From NCBI RefSeq assembly GCF_905404315.1, contig NC_066296.1, forward strand, positions 124,001 to 188,000: a stretch of DNA of 64,000 bases. Reading direction: 5' to 3'. Source of the stretch: Leptidea sinapis. Lineage: Eukaryota > Arthropoda > Insecta > Lepidoptera > Pieridae. Of the stretch, positions 1 through 12,599 are shown in pieces (the stretch's first letter is position 1; each line of letters opens with the position of its first letter). The notes below the pieces were generated by a model. That model was not told the DNA's origin. It searched no databases and was given only the letters and a program-made list of their open reading frames with translations. Made by a program: the position numbers and the translations under genes.

Positions 1-1731
1 CGAGAACCTCGGTTACGATACCCATAATGTAGTTATCATACTTTTGAGCGGCGGCCATCTTGTATTTGAAAAATGATCACAAAATCTTTCTCTGCACCCT
101 CGGCAACCTAGGATACGATACCCATAATCTAGTTATCATACTTTTGAGCGGCGGCCATCTCGGATATAGAAAATGATCCCAAAATTGTTTTCTGCACCCT
201 CGAGAACCTCGGGTATGATATCCATATTTCTGATATCATAATTTTGTGCGGCGGCCATCTTGGATTTGAAAAATGATCACAAAATTGGTCTCAGCTCGGA
301 TATAAAAATGATCCCAAAATTGTTTTCTGCACCCTCGAGAACCTCGGATAAGATACCCATAATGTAGTTATCAAACTTTTGAGCGGCGGCCATCTCGGAT
401 ATAAAAATGATCCCAAAATTGTTTTCTGCACCCTCGAGAACCTCGGTTACGATACCCATAATGTAGTTATCATACTTTTGAGCGACGGCCATCTTGTATT
501 TGAAAAATGATCACAAAATCTTTCTCTGCACCCTCGACAACCTAGGATACGATACCCATAATCTAGTTATCATACTTTTGAGCGGCGGCCATCTCGGATA
601 TAGAAAATGATCCCAAAATTGTTTTCTGCACCCTCGAGAACCTCGGGTATGATATCCATATTTCTGAAATCATAATTTTGTGCGGCGGCCATCTTGGATT
701 TGAAAAATGATCACAAAATTGGTCTCAGCACCCTCGAGGACCTGGGATACGATACCCATAATGTAGTTATCATACTTTTGAGCGGCGGCCATCTTGGATT
801 TGAAAACTGATCAAAAAATCGTTCTCAGCACACTCGAGAACTTCTGATACGATATCCATAATGTAGTTATCAGAATTTGAGCGGCGGCCATCTTGGATTT
901 AAATACTGATCACAAAATCTTTCTCTGCATCCTCGACAACCTAGGATACGCTTCCCATAATCTAGTTATCATACTTTTGAGCGGCGGCCATCTCGGATTT
1001 AAAAATGATCACAAAATCGTTCTCTGCACCCTCGAGAACCTCGGGTACGATATCCATAATGCTGAAATCATAATTTTGTGCGGCGGCCATCTTGGATTTG
1101 AAAAATGATCACAAAATTGGTCTCAGCACCCTCGAGAACCTAGGATACGATACCAATAATGTAGTTATCATACTTTTGAGCAGCGGCCATCTTCGATTTA
1201 AAAAATGATCACAAAATCGTTCTCTGCACCCTCGAGAACCTCGGTTACGATACCCATAATGTAGTTATCATACTTTTGAGCGGCGGCCATCTTGTATTTG
1301 AAAACTGACCACAAAATCTTTCTCTGCACCCTCAAATTCCTCGGGTACGATATCCATATTGCTGAAATCATAATTTTGTGCGGTGGCCATCTTGGATTTG
1401 AAAAATGATCACTAAATCGTTCTCTGCACCCTCGAGAACCTCGGGTACGATATCCATGTTGCTGAAATCATAATTTTGTGCGGCGGCCATCTTGGATTTG
1501 AAAAATGATCAGAAAATTGGTCTCAGCACCCTCGAGAACCTGGGATACGATACCAATAATGTAGTTATCATACTTTTGAATGGCGGCCATCTTAGATTTG
1601 AAAAATGATCACAAAATCGTTCTCTGCACGCTCGAAAACCTCGGATAAGATACCCATAATGTAGTTATCAAACTTTTGAGCGGCGGCCATCTCGGATATA
1701 AAAATGATCCCAAACTTGTTTTCTGCACCCT
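1..1731 (+). repeat. 17-mer higher-order repeat, copy 1 (1731 bp)
   Basis: Seventeen units (sixteen of 99-100 bp plus one of 135 bp starting at 201) form a block that repeats directly at 1732. The same order of A and B variants, the same 135-bp hybrid unit and private variants such as CGGCAACCTAGG near 101 recur 1731 bp later. Only scattered single-base differences were seen, for example TCTGATATCAT near 229 versus TCTGAAATCAT near 1960, and CGCTTCCC near 950 versus CGCTACCC near 2681. This indicates a recent tandem duplication. Confidence 0.92.
201..335 (+). repeat. 135-bp hybrid monomer (recurrent joint CTCAG|CTCGGATA)
   Basis: The unit runs normally to GGTCTCAG (294), then jumps to CTCGGATATAAAAATGATCC, the 3' half of an A unit, giving 135 bp instead of 100. 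The same joint is seen near 2025, 3755, 6084, 14295, 15526, 25436, 49140 and 59225. Short shared bases (CTC) at the joint suggest one ancestral illegitimate recombination that later spread with the surrounding higher-order blocks. Confidence 0.88.
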
Positions 1732-3462
1732 CGAGAACCTCGGTTACGATACCCATAATGTAGTTATCATACTTTTGAGCGGCGGCCATCTTGTATTTGA
1801 AAAATGATCACAAAATCTTTCTCTGCACCCTCGGCAACCTAGGATACGATACCCATAATCTAGTTATCATACTTTTGAGCGGCGGCCATCTCGGATATAG
1901 AAAATGATCCCAAAATTGTTTTCTGCACCCTCGAGAACCTCGGGTATGATATCCATATTTCTGAAATCATAATTTTGTGCGGCGGCCATCTTGGATTTGA
2001 AAAATGATCACAAAATTGGTCTCAGCTCGGATATAAAAATGATCCCAAAATTGTTTTCTGCACCCTCGAGAACCTCGGATAAGATACCCATAATGTAGTT
2101 ATCAAACTTTTGAGCGGCGGCCATCTCGGATATAAAAATGATCCCAAAATTGTTTTCTGCACCCTCGAGAACCTCGGTTACGATACCCATAATGTAGTTA
2201 TCATACTTTTGAGCGACGGCCATCTTGTATTTGAAAAATGATCACAAAATCTTTCTCTGCACCCTCGACAACCTAGGATACGATACCCATAATCTAGTTA
2301 TCATACTTTTGAGCGGCGGCCATCTCGGATATAGAAAATGATCCCAAAATTGTTTTCTGCACCCTCGAGAACCTCGGGTATGATATCCATATTTCTGAAA
2401 TCATAATTTTGTGCGGCGGCCATCTTGGATTTGAAAAATGATCACAAAATTGGTCTCAGCACCCTCGAGGACCTGGGATACGATACCCATAATGTAGTTA
2501 TCATACTTTTGAGCGGCGGCCATCTTGGATTTGAAAACTGATCAAAAAATCGTTCTCAGCACACTCGAGAACTTCTGATACGATATCCATAATGTAGTTA
2601 TCAGAATTTGAGCGGCGGCCATCTTGGATTTGAATACTGATCACAAAATCTTTCTCTGCATCCTCGACAACCTAGGATACGCTACCCATAATCTAGTTAT
2701 CATACTTTTGAGCGGCGGCCATCTCGGATTTAAAAATGATCACAAAATCGTTCTCTGCACCCTCGAGAACCTCGGGTACGATATCCATAATGCTGAAATC
2801 ATAATTTTGTGCGGCGGCCATCTTGGATTTGAAAAATGATCACAAAATTGGTCTCAGCACCCTCGAGAACCTAGGATACGATACCAATAATGTAGTTATC
2901 ATACTTTTGAGCAGCGGCCATCTTCGATTTAAAAAATGATCACAAAATCGTTCTCTGCACCCTCGAGAACCTCGGTTACGATACCCATAATGTAGTTATT
3001 ATACTTTTGAGCGGCGGCCATCTTGTATTTGAAAACTGACCACAAAATCTTTCTCTGCACCCTCAAATTCCTCGGGTACGATATCCATATTGCTGAAATC
3101 ATAATTTTGTGCGGTGGCCATCTTGGATTTGAAAAATGATCACTAAATCGTTCTCTGCACCCTCGAGAACCTCGGGTACGATATCCATGTTGCTGAAATC
3201 ATAATTTTGTGTGGCGGCCATCTTGGATTTGAAAAATGATCAGAAAATTGGTCTCAGCACCCTCGAGAACCTGGGATACGATACCAATAATGTAGTTATC
3301 ATACTTTTGAATGGCGGCCATCTTAGATTTGAAAAATGATCACAAAATCGTTCTCTGCACGCTCGAAAACCTCGGATAAGATACCCATAATGTAGTTATC
3401 AAACTTTTGAGCGGCGGCCATCTCGGATATAAAAATGATCCCAAAATTGTTTTCTGCACCCT
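1732..3462 (+). repeat. 17-mer higher-order repeat, copy 2 (1731 bp)
   Basis: Second tandem copy of the 1731-bp block, matching copy 1 unit for unit with a few substitutions. It begins at the same CGAGAACCTCGGTTACG unit and ends just before the third start at 3463. Its hybrid 135-bp unit has its joint near 2025, which is the joint near 294 plus 1731. Confidence 0.92.
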
Positions 3463-3766
3463 CGAGAACCTCGGTTACGATACCCATAATGTAGTTATCA
3501 TACTTTTGAGCGGCGGCCATCTTGTATTTGAAAAATGATCACAAAATCTTTCTCTGCACCCTCGACAACCTAGGATACGATACCCATAATCTAGTTATCA
3601 TACTTTTGAGCGGCGGCCATCTCGGATATAGAAAATGATCCCAAAATTGTTTTCTGCACCCTCGAGAACCTCGGGTACGATATCCATATTTCTGAAATCA
3701 TAATTTTGTGCGGCGGCCATCTTGGATTTGAAAAATGATCACAAAATTGGTCTCAGCTCGGATATA
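3463..3766 (+). repeat. Partial third copy of the 1731-bp higher-order repeat
   Basis: The third copy matches the start of copies 1 and 2 through the hybrid-unit joint near 3755. It then leaves the pattern: TAAAAATTATCCC replaces TAAAAATGATCCC, and the next unit is type B instead of type A. The break lies inside a monomer and keeps the 100-bp phase, as expected for unequal crossing-over between homologous units. Confidence 0.85.
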
Positions 3767-6359
3767 AAAATTATCCCAAAATTGTTTTCTGCACCCTCGA
3801 GAACCTCGGGTACGATATCCATATTGCTGAAATCATAATTTTGTGCGGCGGCCATCTTGGATTTGAAAAATGATCAAAAAATTGGTCTCAGCACCCTCGA
3901 GAACATGGGATACGATACCAATAATGTAGTTATCATACTTTTGAGCGGCGGCCATCTTCGATTTGAAAAATGATCACAAAATCGTGCTCTGCACCCTCGA
4001 GAACCTCGGATAAGATACCCATAATGTTGTTATCATACTTTTGAGCGGCGGCCATCTCGGATATAAAAATGATCCCAAATTTTTTTTCTGCACCCTCGAG
4101 AACCTCGGACACGATATCTACATTGGTGAAACCATTATTTTGTGCGGCGGCCATCTTGGATTAGAAAAATGATCAAAACATCGTTCTCAGCACCCTCGAG
4201 AACCTCGGATACGATACCCATAATGTTGTTATCATACTTTTGAGCGGCGGCCATCTTGTATTTGAAAACTGATCACAAAATCTTTCTCTGCACCCTCGAA
4301 AACCTAGGATACGATACCCATTATCTAGTTATCATACTTTTGAGCGGCGGCCATCTCGGATTTAAAAATGATCACAAAATCGTTCTCTGCACCCTCGAGA
4401 ACCTCGGGTACGATATCCATATTGCTGAAATCATAATTTTGTGCGGCGGCCATCTTGGATTTGAAAAATGTTCACAAAATTGGTCTCAGCACCCTCGAGA
4501 ACCTAGGATACGATACCAATAATGTAGTTATCATACTTTTGAGCGGCGGCCATCTTCGATTTAAAAAATGATCACAAAATCGTTCTCTGCACCCTCGAGA
4601 ACTTCGGATAAGTTACCCATAATGTAGTTATCAAACTTTTGAGCGGCGGCCATCTCGGATATAAAAATGATCCCAAATTTTTTTTCTGCACCCTCGAGAA
4701 CCTCGGACACGATATCTACATTGATGAAACCATAATTTTGTGCGGCGGCCATCTTGGATTAGAAAAATGATCAAAACATCGTTCTCAGCACCCTCGAGAA
4801 CCTCGGATACGATACCCATAATGTTGTTATCATACTTTTGAGCGGCGGCCATCTTGTATTTGAAAACTGATCACAAAATCTTTCTCTGCAGCCTCGAAAA
4901 CCACGGATACGATACCCATTATCTAGTTATCATACTTTTGAGCGGCAGCCATCTCGGATTTAAAAATGATCCCAAAATTGTTTTCTGCACCCTCGAGACC
5001 TCGGGTACGATATCCATATTGCTGAAATCGTAATTTTGTGCGGCGGCCATCTTGGATTTGAAAAATGATCACAAAATTGTTCTCAGCACCCTCGAGAAGC
5101 TCGGATAAGATACCCATAATGTAGTTATCATACTTTTGAGCGGCGGCCATCTTGTATTTGAAAACTGATCATAAAATCTTTCTCTGCACCTTCGAAAACC
5201 TAGGATACGATACCCATTATCTAGTTATCATACTTTTGAGCGGCGGCCATCTCGGATTTAAAAATGATCACAAAATTGTTCTCAGCACCCTCGAGAACCT
5301 GGGATACGATACCCATAATGTAGTTATCATACTTTTGAGCGGCGGCTATCTTGGATTTGAAAACTGATCAAAAAATCGTTCTCAGAACCCTCGAGAACTT
5401 CTGATACGATATCCATGATGTAGTTATCAGACTTTTGAGCGGCGGCCATCTTGGATTTGAATACTGATCACAAAATCTTTCTCTGCATCCTCGACAACCA
5501 AGGATACGCTACCCATAATCTAGTTATAATACTTTTGAGCGGCGGCCATCTTGGATTTGAAAAATGATCACCAAATCGTTCTCTGCACCCTCGAGAACCT
5601 CGGGTACGATATCCATATTGCTGAAGTCATAATTTTGTGCGGCGGCCATCTTGGATTTGAAAAATGATCACAAAATTGTTCTCAGCACCCTCGAGAACCT
5701 GGGATACGATACCCATAATGTAGTTATCATACTTTTGAGCGGCGGCCATCTTGGATTTGAAAACTGATCAAAAAATCGTTCTCAGCACACTCGAGAACTT
5801 CTGATACGATATCCATAATGTAGTTATCATACTTTTGAGTGGCGGCCATCTTCGATTTAAAAAATGATCACAAAATCGTTCTCTGCACCCTCGAGAACCT
5901 CGGATAAGTTACCCATAATCTAGTTGTCATACTTTTGAGCGGCGGCCATCTCGGATTTAAAAATGATCCCAAAATTGTTTTCTGCACCCTCGAGAACCTC
6001 GGGTACGATATCCATATTTCTGAAATCATAATTTTGTGCGGCGGCCATCTTGGATTTGAAAAATGATCACAAAATTGGTCTCAGCTCGGATATAAAAATG
6101 ATCCCAAAATTGGTTTCTGCACCCTCGAGAACCTCGGGTACGATATCCATATTGCTGAAATCATAATTTTGTGCGGCGGCCATCTTGGATTTGAAAAATG
6201 ATCACAAAATTGGTCTCAGCACCCTCGAGAACATGGGATACGATGCCAATAATGTAGTTATCATACTTTTGAGCGGCGGCCATCTTCGATTTGAAAAATG
6301 ATCACAAAATCGTGCTCTGCACCCTCGAGAACCTCGGATAAGATACCCATAATGTAGTT
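3767..6359 (+). repeat. Satellite of mixed A, B and C subtypes
   Basis: About 26 units with no long tandem period of their own. The stretch of about 3038-4500 reappears at 24719-26180 (offset 21681 bp). The 5150-5900 part matches sequence near 8480-9240. A 135-bp hybrid unit has its joint near 6084. Short one-base deletions such as CGAGACCTCGGG near 4993 are shared with other blocks. No gene or unique sequence is seen. Confidence 0.85.
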
Positions 6360-6424
6360 ATCATACTTTTGAGCGGCGGCCATCTCGGATATAAAAATGA
6401 TCCCAAATTTTTTTTCTGCACCCT

Positions 6425-6524
6425 CGAGAACCTCGGACACGATATCTACATTGATGAAACCATAATTTTGTGCGGCGGCCATCTTGGATTAGAAAAATGA
6501 TCAAAACATCGTTCTCAGCACCCT
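6425..6524 (+). repeat. Reference type C monomer (100 bp)
   Basis: Representative type C unit. The first half reads CGGACACGATATCTACATTG followed by a B-like ATAATTTTGTGCGGCGGCC. The 3' half has GGATTAGAAAAATGATCAAAACATCG instead of the usual GGATTTGAAAAATGATCAC. C units usually follow an A unit whose 3' half contains CCCAAATTTTTTTTCTGC, so the pair travels as a linked module, for example near 4.7, 9.3, 16.5, 31.2 and 59.6 kb. Confidence 0.88.
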
Positions 6525-8220
6525 CGAGAACCTCGGATACGATACCCATAATGTTGTTATCATACTTTTGAGCGGCGGCCATCTTGTATTTGAAAACTGA
6601 TCACAAAATCTTTCTCTGCACCCTCGAAAAGCTAGGATACGATACCCATTATCTAGTTATCATACTTTTGAGCGGCGGCCATCTCGGATTTAAAAATGAT
6701 CCCAAAATTGTTTTCTGCACCCTCGAGACCCCGGGTACGATATCCATATTGCTGAAATCATAATTTTGTGCGGCGGCCATCTTGGATTTGAAAAATGATC
6801 ACAAAATTGTTCTCAGCACCCTCGAGAACCTGGGATACGATTCCCATAATGTGGTTATCATACTTTTGAGCGGCGGCCATCTTGGATATGAAAACTGTCC
6901 ACAAAATCTTTCTCTGCACCCTCGAGAACCTCGGGTACGATATCCATATTGGTGAAAACATAATTTTGTGCGGCGGCCATCTTGGATTAGAAAAATGATC
7001 AAAACATCGTTCTCAGCACCATCGAGAACCTCGGATACGATACCCATAATGTAGTTATCATACTTTTGAGCGGCGGCCATCTTGTATTTGAAAACTGACC
7101 ACAAAATCTTTCTCTGCACCCTCGAGAACCTCGGGTACGATATCCATATTGCTGACATCATAATTTTGTATGACGGCCATCTTGGATTTGAAAAATGATC
7201 ACCAAATCGTTCTCTGCACCCTCGAGAACCTCGGGTACGATATCCATATTGCTGAAATCATAATTTTGTGCGGCAAACATCTTGGATTTCAAAAATGATC
7301 ACAAAATTGGTCTCAGCACCCTCGAGAACCTGGGATACGATACCAATAATGTAGTTATCATACTTTTGAGCGGCGGCCATCTTAGATTTGAAAAATGATC
7401 AGAAAATCATTCTCTGCACCCTCGAGAACCTCGGATAAGATACCCATAATGTAGCTATCATACTTTTAAGCGGCGGCCATTTCGGATAAAAAAAATGATC
7501 CCAAAATTGTTTTCTAAACCTTCGAGAACCTCGGACACGACATCTACATTGGTGAAAACATAATTTTGAGCGGCAGCCATCTTGGATTTGAAAACTGATC
7601 ACAAAATCTTTCTCTGCACCCTCGACAATCTAGGATACGATACCCGTTATCTAGTTATCATACTTTTGTGCGACGGCCATCTTGGATTTGAAAAATGATC
7701 ACAAAATTGGTCTCAGCACCCTCGAGAACCTGGGATACGATACCAATAATGTAGTTATCATACTTTTGAGCGGCGGCCATCTTAGATTTGAAAAATGATC
7801 ACAAAATCGTTCTCTGCACCCTCGAGAACCTCGGATAAGATACCCATAATGTAGTTATCATACTTTTGAGCGGCGGCCATCTCGGATATAAAAATGATCC
7901 CAAAATTGTTTTCTGCACCCTCGAGAACCTCGGGTACGATATCCATATTGCTGAAATCATAATTTTGTGCGGCGGCCATCTTGGATTTAAAAATGATCAC
8001 CAAATTGCTCTCTGCACCCTCGAGAACATCGGATAAGATACCCATAATGTAGTTATCATACTTTTGAGCGGCGGCGATCTTGGATTTGAAAAATGATCAG
8101 AAAATTGGTATCAGCACCCTCGAGAACCTGGGATACGATACCAATAATGTAGTTATCATACTTTTGAGCGGCGGCCATCTTCGATTTGAAAAATGATCAC
8201 AAAATCGTTCTCTGCACCCT

Positions 8221-8319
8221 CGAGAACCTCGGATAAGATACCCATAATGTAGTTATCATACTTTTGAGCGGCGGCCATCTCGGATATAAAAATGATCCCA
8301 AAATTGTTTTCTGCACCCT
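8221..8319 (+). repeat. Reference type A monomer (99-bp variant)
   Basis: Representative type A unit. It starts CGAGAACCTCGGATAAGATA and has the A-specific GTAGTTATCATACTTTTGAG before the shared GCGGCGGCCATCT. It is one base shorter than type B because the 3' half reads CTCGGATATAAAAATGATCC. This 99-bp form is divisible by three, so runs of it keep a reading frame open on the minus strand. Sister A variants carry CTAGTTATC, TTCTGATACG or GATACGCTACCC. Confidence 0.9.
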
Positions 8320-9250
8320 CAAGAACCTCGGACACGATATCTACATTGGTGAAATATAATTTTGTGCGGCGGCCATCTTGGATTTGAAAAATGATCAAAA
8401 CATCGTTCTCAGCACCTTCGAGAACCTCGGATACGATAACCATAATGTAGTTATCATACTTTTGAGCGGCGGCCATCTTGTATTTGTAAACTGATCATAA
8501 AATCTTTCTCTGCACCTTCGAAAACCTAGGATACGATACCCATTATCTAGTTATCATACTTTTGAGCGGCGGCCATCTCGGATTTAAAAATGATCACAAA
8601 ATTGTTCTCAGCACCCTCGAGAACCTGGGATACGATACCCATAATGTAGTTATCATACTTTTGAGCGGCGGCTATCTTGGATTTGAAAACTGATCAAAAA
8701 ATCGTTCTCAGAACCCTCGAGAACTTCTGATACGATATCCATGATGTAGTTATCAGACTTTTGAGCGGCGGCCATCTTGGATTTGAATACTGATCACAAA
8801 ATCTTTCTCTGCATCCTCGACAACCAAAGATACGCTACCCATAATCTAGTTATCATACTTTTGAGCGGCGGCCATCTTGGATTTGAAAAATGATCACCAA
8901 ATCGTTCTCTGCACCCTCGAGAACCTCGGGTACGATATCCATATTGCTGAAGTCATAATTTTGTGCGGCGGCCATCTTGGATTTGAAAAATGATCACAAA
9001 ATTGTTCTCAGCACCCTCGAGACCTCGGGTACGATATCCATATTGCTGAAATCGTAATTTTGTGCGGCGGCCATCTTGGATTTGAAAACTGATCAAAAAA
9101 TCGTTCTCAGCACACTCGAGAACTTCTGATACGATATCCATAATGTAGTTATCAGACTTTTGAGCGGCGGCCATCTTGGATTTGAATACTGATCACAAAA
9201 TCTTTCTCTGCATCCTCGACAACCTAGGATACGCTACCCATAATCTAGTT

Positions 9251-12170
9251 GTCATACTTTTGAGCGGCGGCCATCTCGGATATAAAAATGATCCCAAATT
9301 TTTTTTCTGCACCCTCGAGAACCTCGGACACGATATCTACATTGATGAAACCATAATTTTGTGCGGCGGCCATCTTGGATTAGAAAAATGATCAAAACAT
9401 CGTTCTCAGCACCCTCGAGAACCTCGGATACGATACCCATAATGTTGTTATCATACTTTTGAGCGGCGGCCATCTTGTATTTGAAAACTGATCACAAAAT
9501 CTTTCTCTGCACCCTCGAAAAGCTAGGATACGATACCCATTATCTAGTTATCATACTTTTGAGCGGCGGCCATCTCGGATTTAAAAATGATCCCAAAATT
9601 GTTTTCTGCACCCTCGAGACCCCGGGTACGATATCCATATTGCTGAAATCATAATTTTGTGCGGCGGCCATCTTGGATTTGAAAAATGATCACAAAATTG
9701 TTCTCAGCACCCTCGAGAACCTGGGATACGATTCCCATAATGTGGTTATCATACTTTTGAGCGGCGGCCATCTTGGATATGAAAACTGTCCACAAAATCT
9801 TTCTCTGCACCCTCGAGAACCTCGGGTACGATATCCATATTGGTGAAAACATAATTTTGTGCGGCGGCCATCTTGGATTAGAAAAATGATCAAAACATCG
9901 TTCTCAGCACCATCGAGAACCTCGGATACGATACCCATAATGTAGTTATCATACTTTTGAGCGGCGGCCATCTTGTATTTGAAAACTGACCACAAAATCT
10001 TTCTCTGCACCCTCGAGAACCTCGGGTACGATATCCATATTGCTGACATCATAATTTTGTATGACGGCCATCTTGGATTTGAAAAATGATCACCAAATCG
10101 TTCTCTGCACCCTCGAGAACCTCGGGTACGATATCCATATTGCTGAAATCATAATTTTGTGCGGCAAACATCTTGGATTTCAAAAATGATCACAAAATTG
10201 GTCTCAGCACCCTCGAGAACCTGGGATACGATACCAATAATGTAGTTATCATACTTTTGAGCGGCGGCCATCTTAGATTTGAAAAATGATCAGAAAATCA
10301 TTCTCTGCACCCTCGAGAACCTCGGATAAGATACCCATAATGTAGCTATCATACTTTTAAGCGGCGGCCATTTCGGATAAAAAAAATGATCCCAAAATTG
10401 TTTTCTAAACCTTCGAGAACCTCGGACACGACATCTACATTGGTGAAAACATAATTTTGAGCGGCAGCCATCTTGGATTTGAAAACTGATCACAAAATCT
10501 TTCTCTGCACCCTCGACAATCTAGGATACGATACCCGTTATCTAGTTATCATACTTTTGTGCGACGGCCATCTTGGATTTGAAAAATGATCACAAAATTG
10601 GTCTCAGCACCCTCGAGAACCTGGGATACGATACCAATAATGTAGTTATCATACTTTTGAGCGGCGGCCATCTTAGATTTGAAAAATGATCACAAAATCG
10701 TTCTCTGCACCCTCGAGAACCTCGGATAAGATACCCATAATGTAGTTATCATACTTTTGAGCGGCGGCCATCTCGGATATAAAAATGATCCCAAAATTGT
10801 TTTCTGCACCCTCGAGAACCTCGGGTACGATATCCATATTGCTGAAATCATAATTTTGTGCGGCGGCCATCTTGGATTTAAAAATGATCACCAAATTGCT
10901 CTCTGCACCCTCGAGAACATCGGATAAGATACCCATAATGTAGTTATCATACTTTTGAGCGGCGGCGATCTTGGATTTGAAAAATGATCAGAAAATTGGT
11001 ATCAGCACCCTCGAGAACCTGGGATACGATACCAATAATGTAGTTATCATACTTTTGAGCGGCGGCCATCTTCGATTTGAAAAATGATCACAAAATCGTT
11101 CTCTGCACCCTCGAGAACCTCGGATAAGATACCCATAATGTAGTTATCATACTTTTGAGCGGCGGCCATCTCGGATATAAAAATGATCCCAAAATTGTTT
11201 TCTGCACCCTCAAGAACCTCGGACACGATATCTACATTGGTGAAATATAATTTTGTGCGGCGGCCATCTTGGATTTGAAAAATGATCAAAACATCGTTCT
11301 CAGCACCTTCGAGAACCTCGGATACGATAACCATAATGTAGTTATCATACTTTTGAGCGGCGGCCATCTTGTATTTGTAAACTGATCATAAAATCTTTCT
11401 CTGCACCTTCGAAAACCTAGGATACGATACCCATTATCTAGTTATCATACTTTTGAGCGGCGGCCATCTCGGATTTAAAAATGATCACAAAATTGTTCTC
11501 AGCACCCTCGAGAACCTGGGATACGATACCCATAATGTAGTTATCATACTTTTGAGCGGCGGCTATCTTGGATTTGAAAACTGATCAAAAAATCGTTCTC
11601 AGAACCCTCGAGAACTTCTGATACGATATCCATGATGTAGTTATCAGACTTTTGAGCGGCGGCCATCTTGGATTTGAATACTGATCACAAAATCTTTCTC
11701 TGCATCCTCGACAACCAAAGATACGCTACCCATAATCTAGTTATCATACTTTTGAGCGGCGGCCATCTTGGATTTGAAAAATGATCACCAAATCGTTCTC
11801 TGCACCCTCGAGAACCTCGGGTACGATATCCATATTGCTGAAGTCATAATTTTGTGCGGCGGCCATCTTGGATTTGAAAAATGATCACAAAATTGTTCTC
11901 AGCACCCTCGAGACCTCGGGTACGATATCCATATTGCTGAAATCGTAATTTTGTGCGGCGGCCATCTTGGATTTGAAAACTGATCAAAAAATCGTTCTCA
12001 GCACACTCGAGAACTTCTGATACGATATCCATAATGTAGTTATCAGACTTTTGAGCGGCGGCCATCTTGGATTTGAATACTGATCACAAAATCTTTCTCT
12101 GCATCCTCGACAACCTAGGATACGCTACCCATAATCTAGTTGTCATACTTTTGAGCGGCGGCCATCTCGG
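9251..12170 (+). repeat. ~29-mer higher-order repeat, copy 2 (2891-bp period)
   Basis: Second copy of the 2891-bp block. It stays aligned with copy 1 until about 12170, where CTCGGATTTAAAAATG replaces the CTCGGATATAAAAATG found 2891 bp earlier. A further, more diverged copy of the 7.1-9.0 kb part lies at 17.2-19.1 kb (offset 10140). Confidence 0.9.
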
Positions 12171-12599
12171 ATTTAAAAATGATCACAAAATTGTTCTCAG
12201 CACCCTCGAGAACCTGGGATACGATACCCATAATGTAGTTATCATACTTTTGAGCGGCGGCTATCTTGGATTTGAAAACTGATCAAAAAATCGTTCTCAG
12301 AACCCTCGAGAACTTCTGATACGATATCCATGATGTAGTTATCAGACTTTTGAGCGGCGGCCATCTTGGATGTGAATACTGATCACAAAATCTTTCTCTG
12401 CATCCTCGACAACCAAAGATACGCTACCCATAATCTAGTTATCATACTTTTGAGCGGCGGCCATCTTGGATTTGAAAAATGATCACCAAATCGTTCTCTG
12501 CACCCTCGAGAACCTCGGGTACGATATCCATATTGCTGAAGTCATAATTTTGTGCGGCGGCCATCTTGGATTTGAAAAATGATCACAAAATTGTTCTCA
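12171..12599 (+). repeat. Satellite linking two higher-order blocks
   Basis: A and B units resembling 8590-8990 and 5250-5660. Nothing but satellite is seen here. Confidence 0.85.

Larger units (their letters stand above)
6360..9250 (+). repeat. ~29-mer higher-order repeat, copy 1 (2891 bp)
   Basis: This block is repeated directly at +2891. Rare variants recur at exactly this distance: GTGCGGCAAACATC near 7270 and 10161, ACTTTTAAGCGGCGGCCATTTCGG near 7464 and 10355, GTATGACGGCC near 7168 and 10059, and CAACCAAAGATACG near 8821 and 11712. I saw no differences between the copies where I compared them, so this may be one of the youngest amplifications in the window. Boundaries are approximate because all units are homologous. 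Confidence 0.9.
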
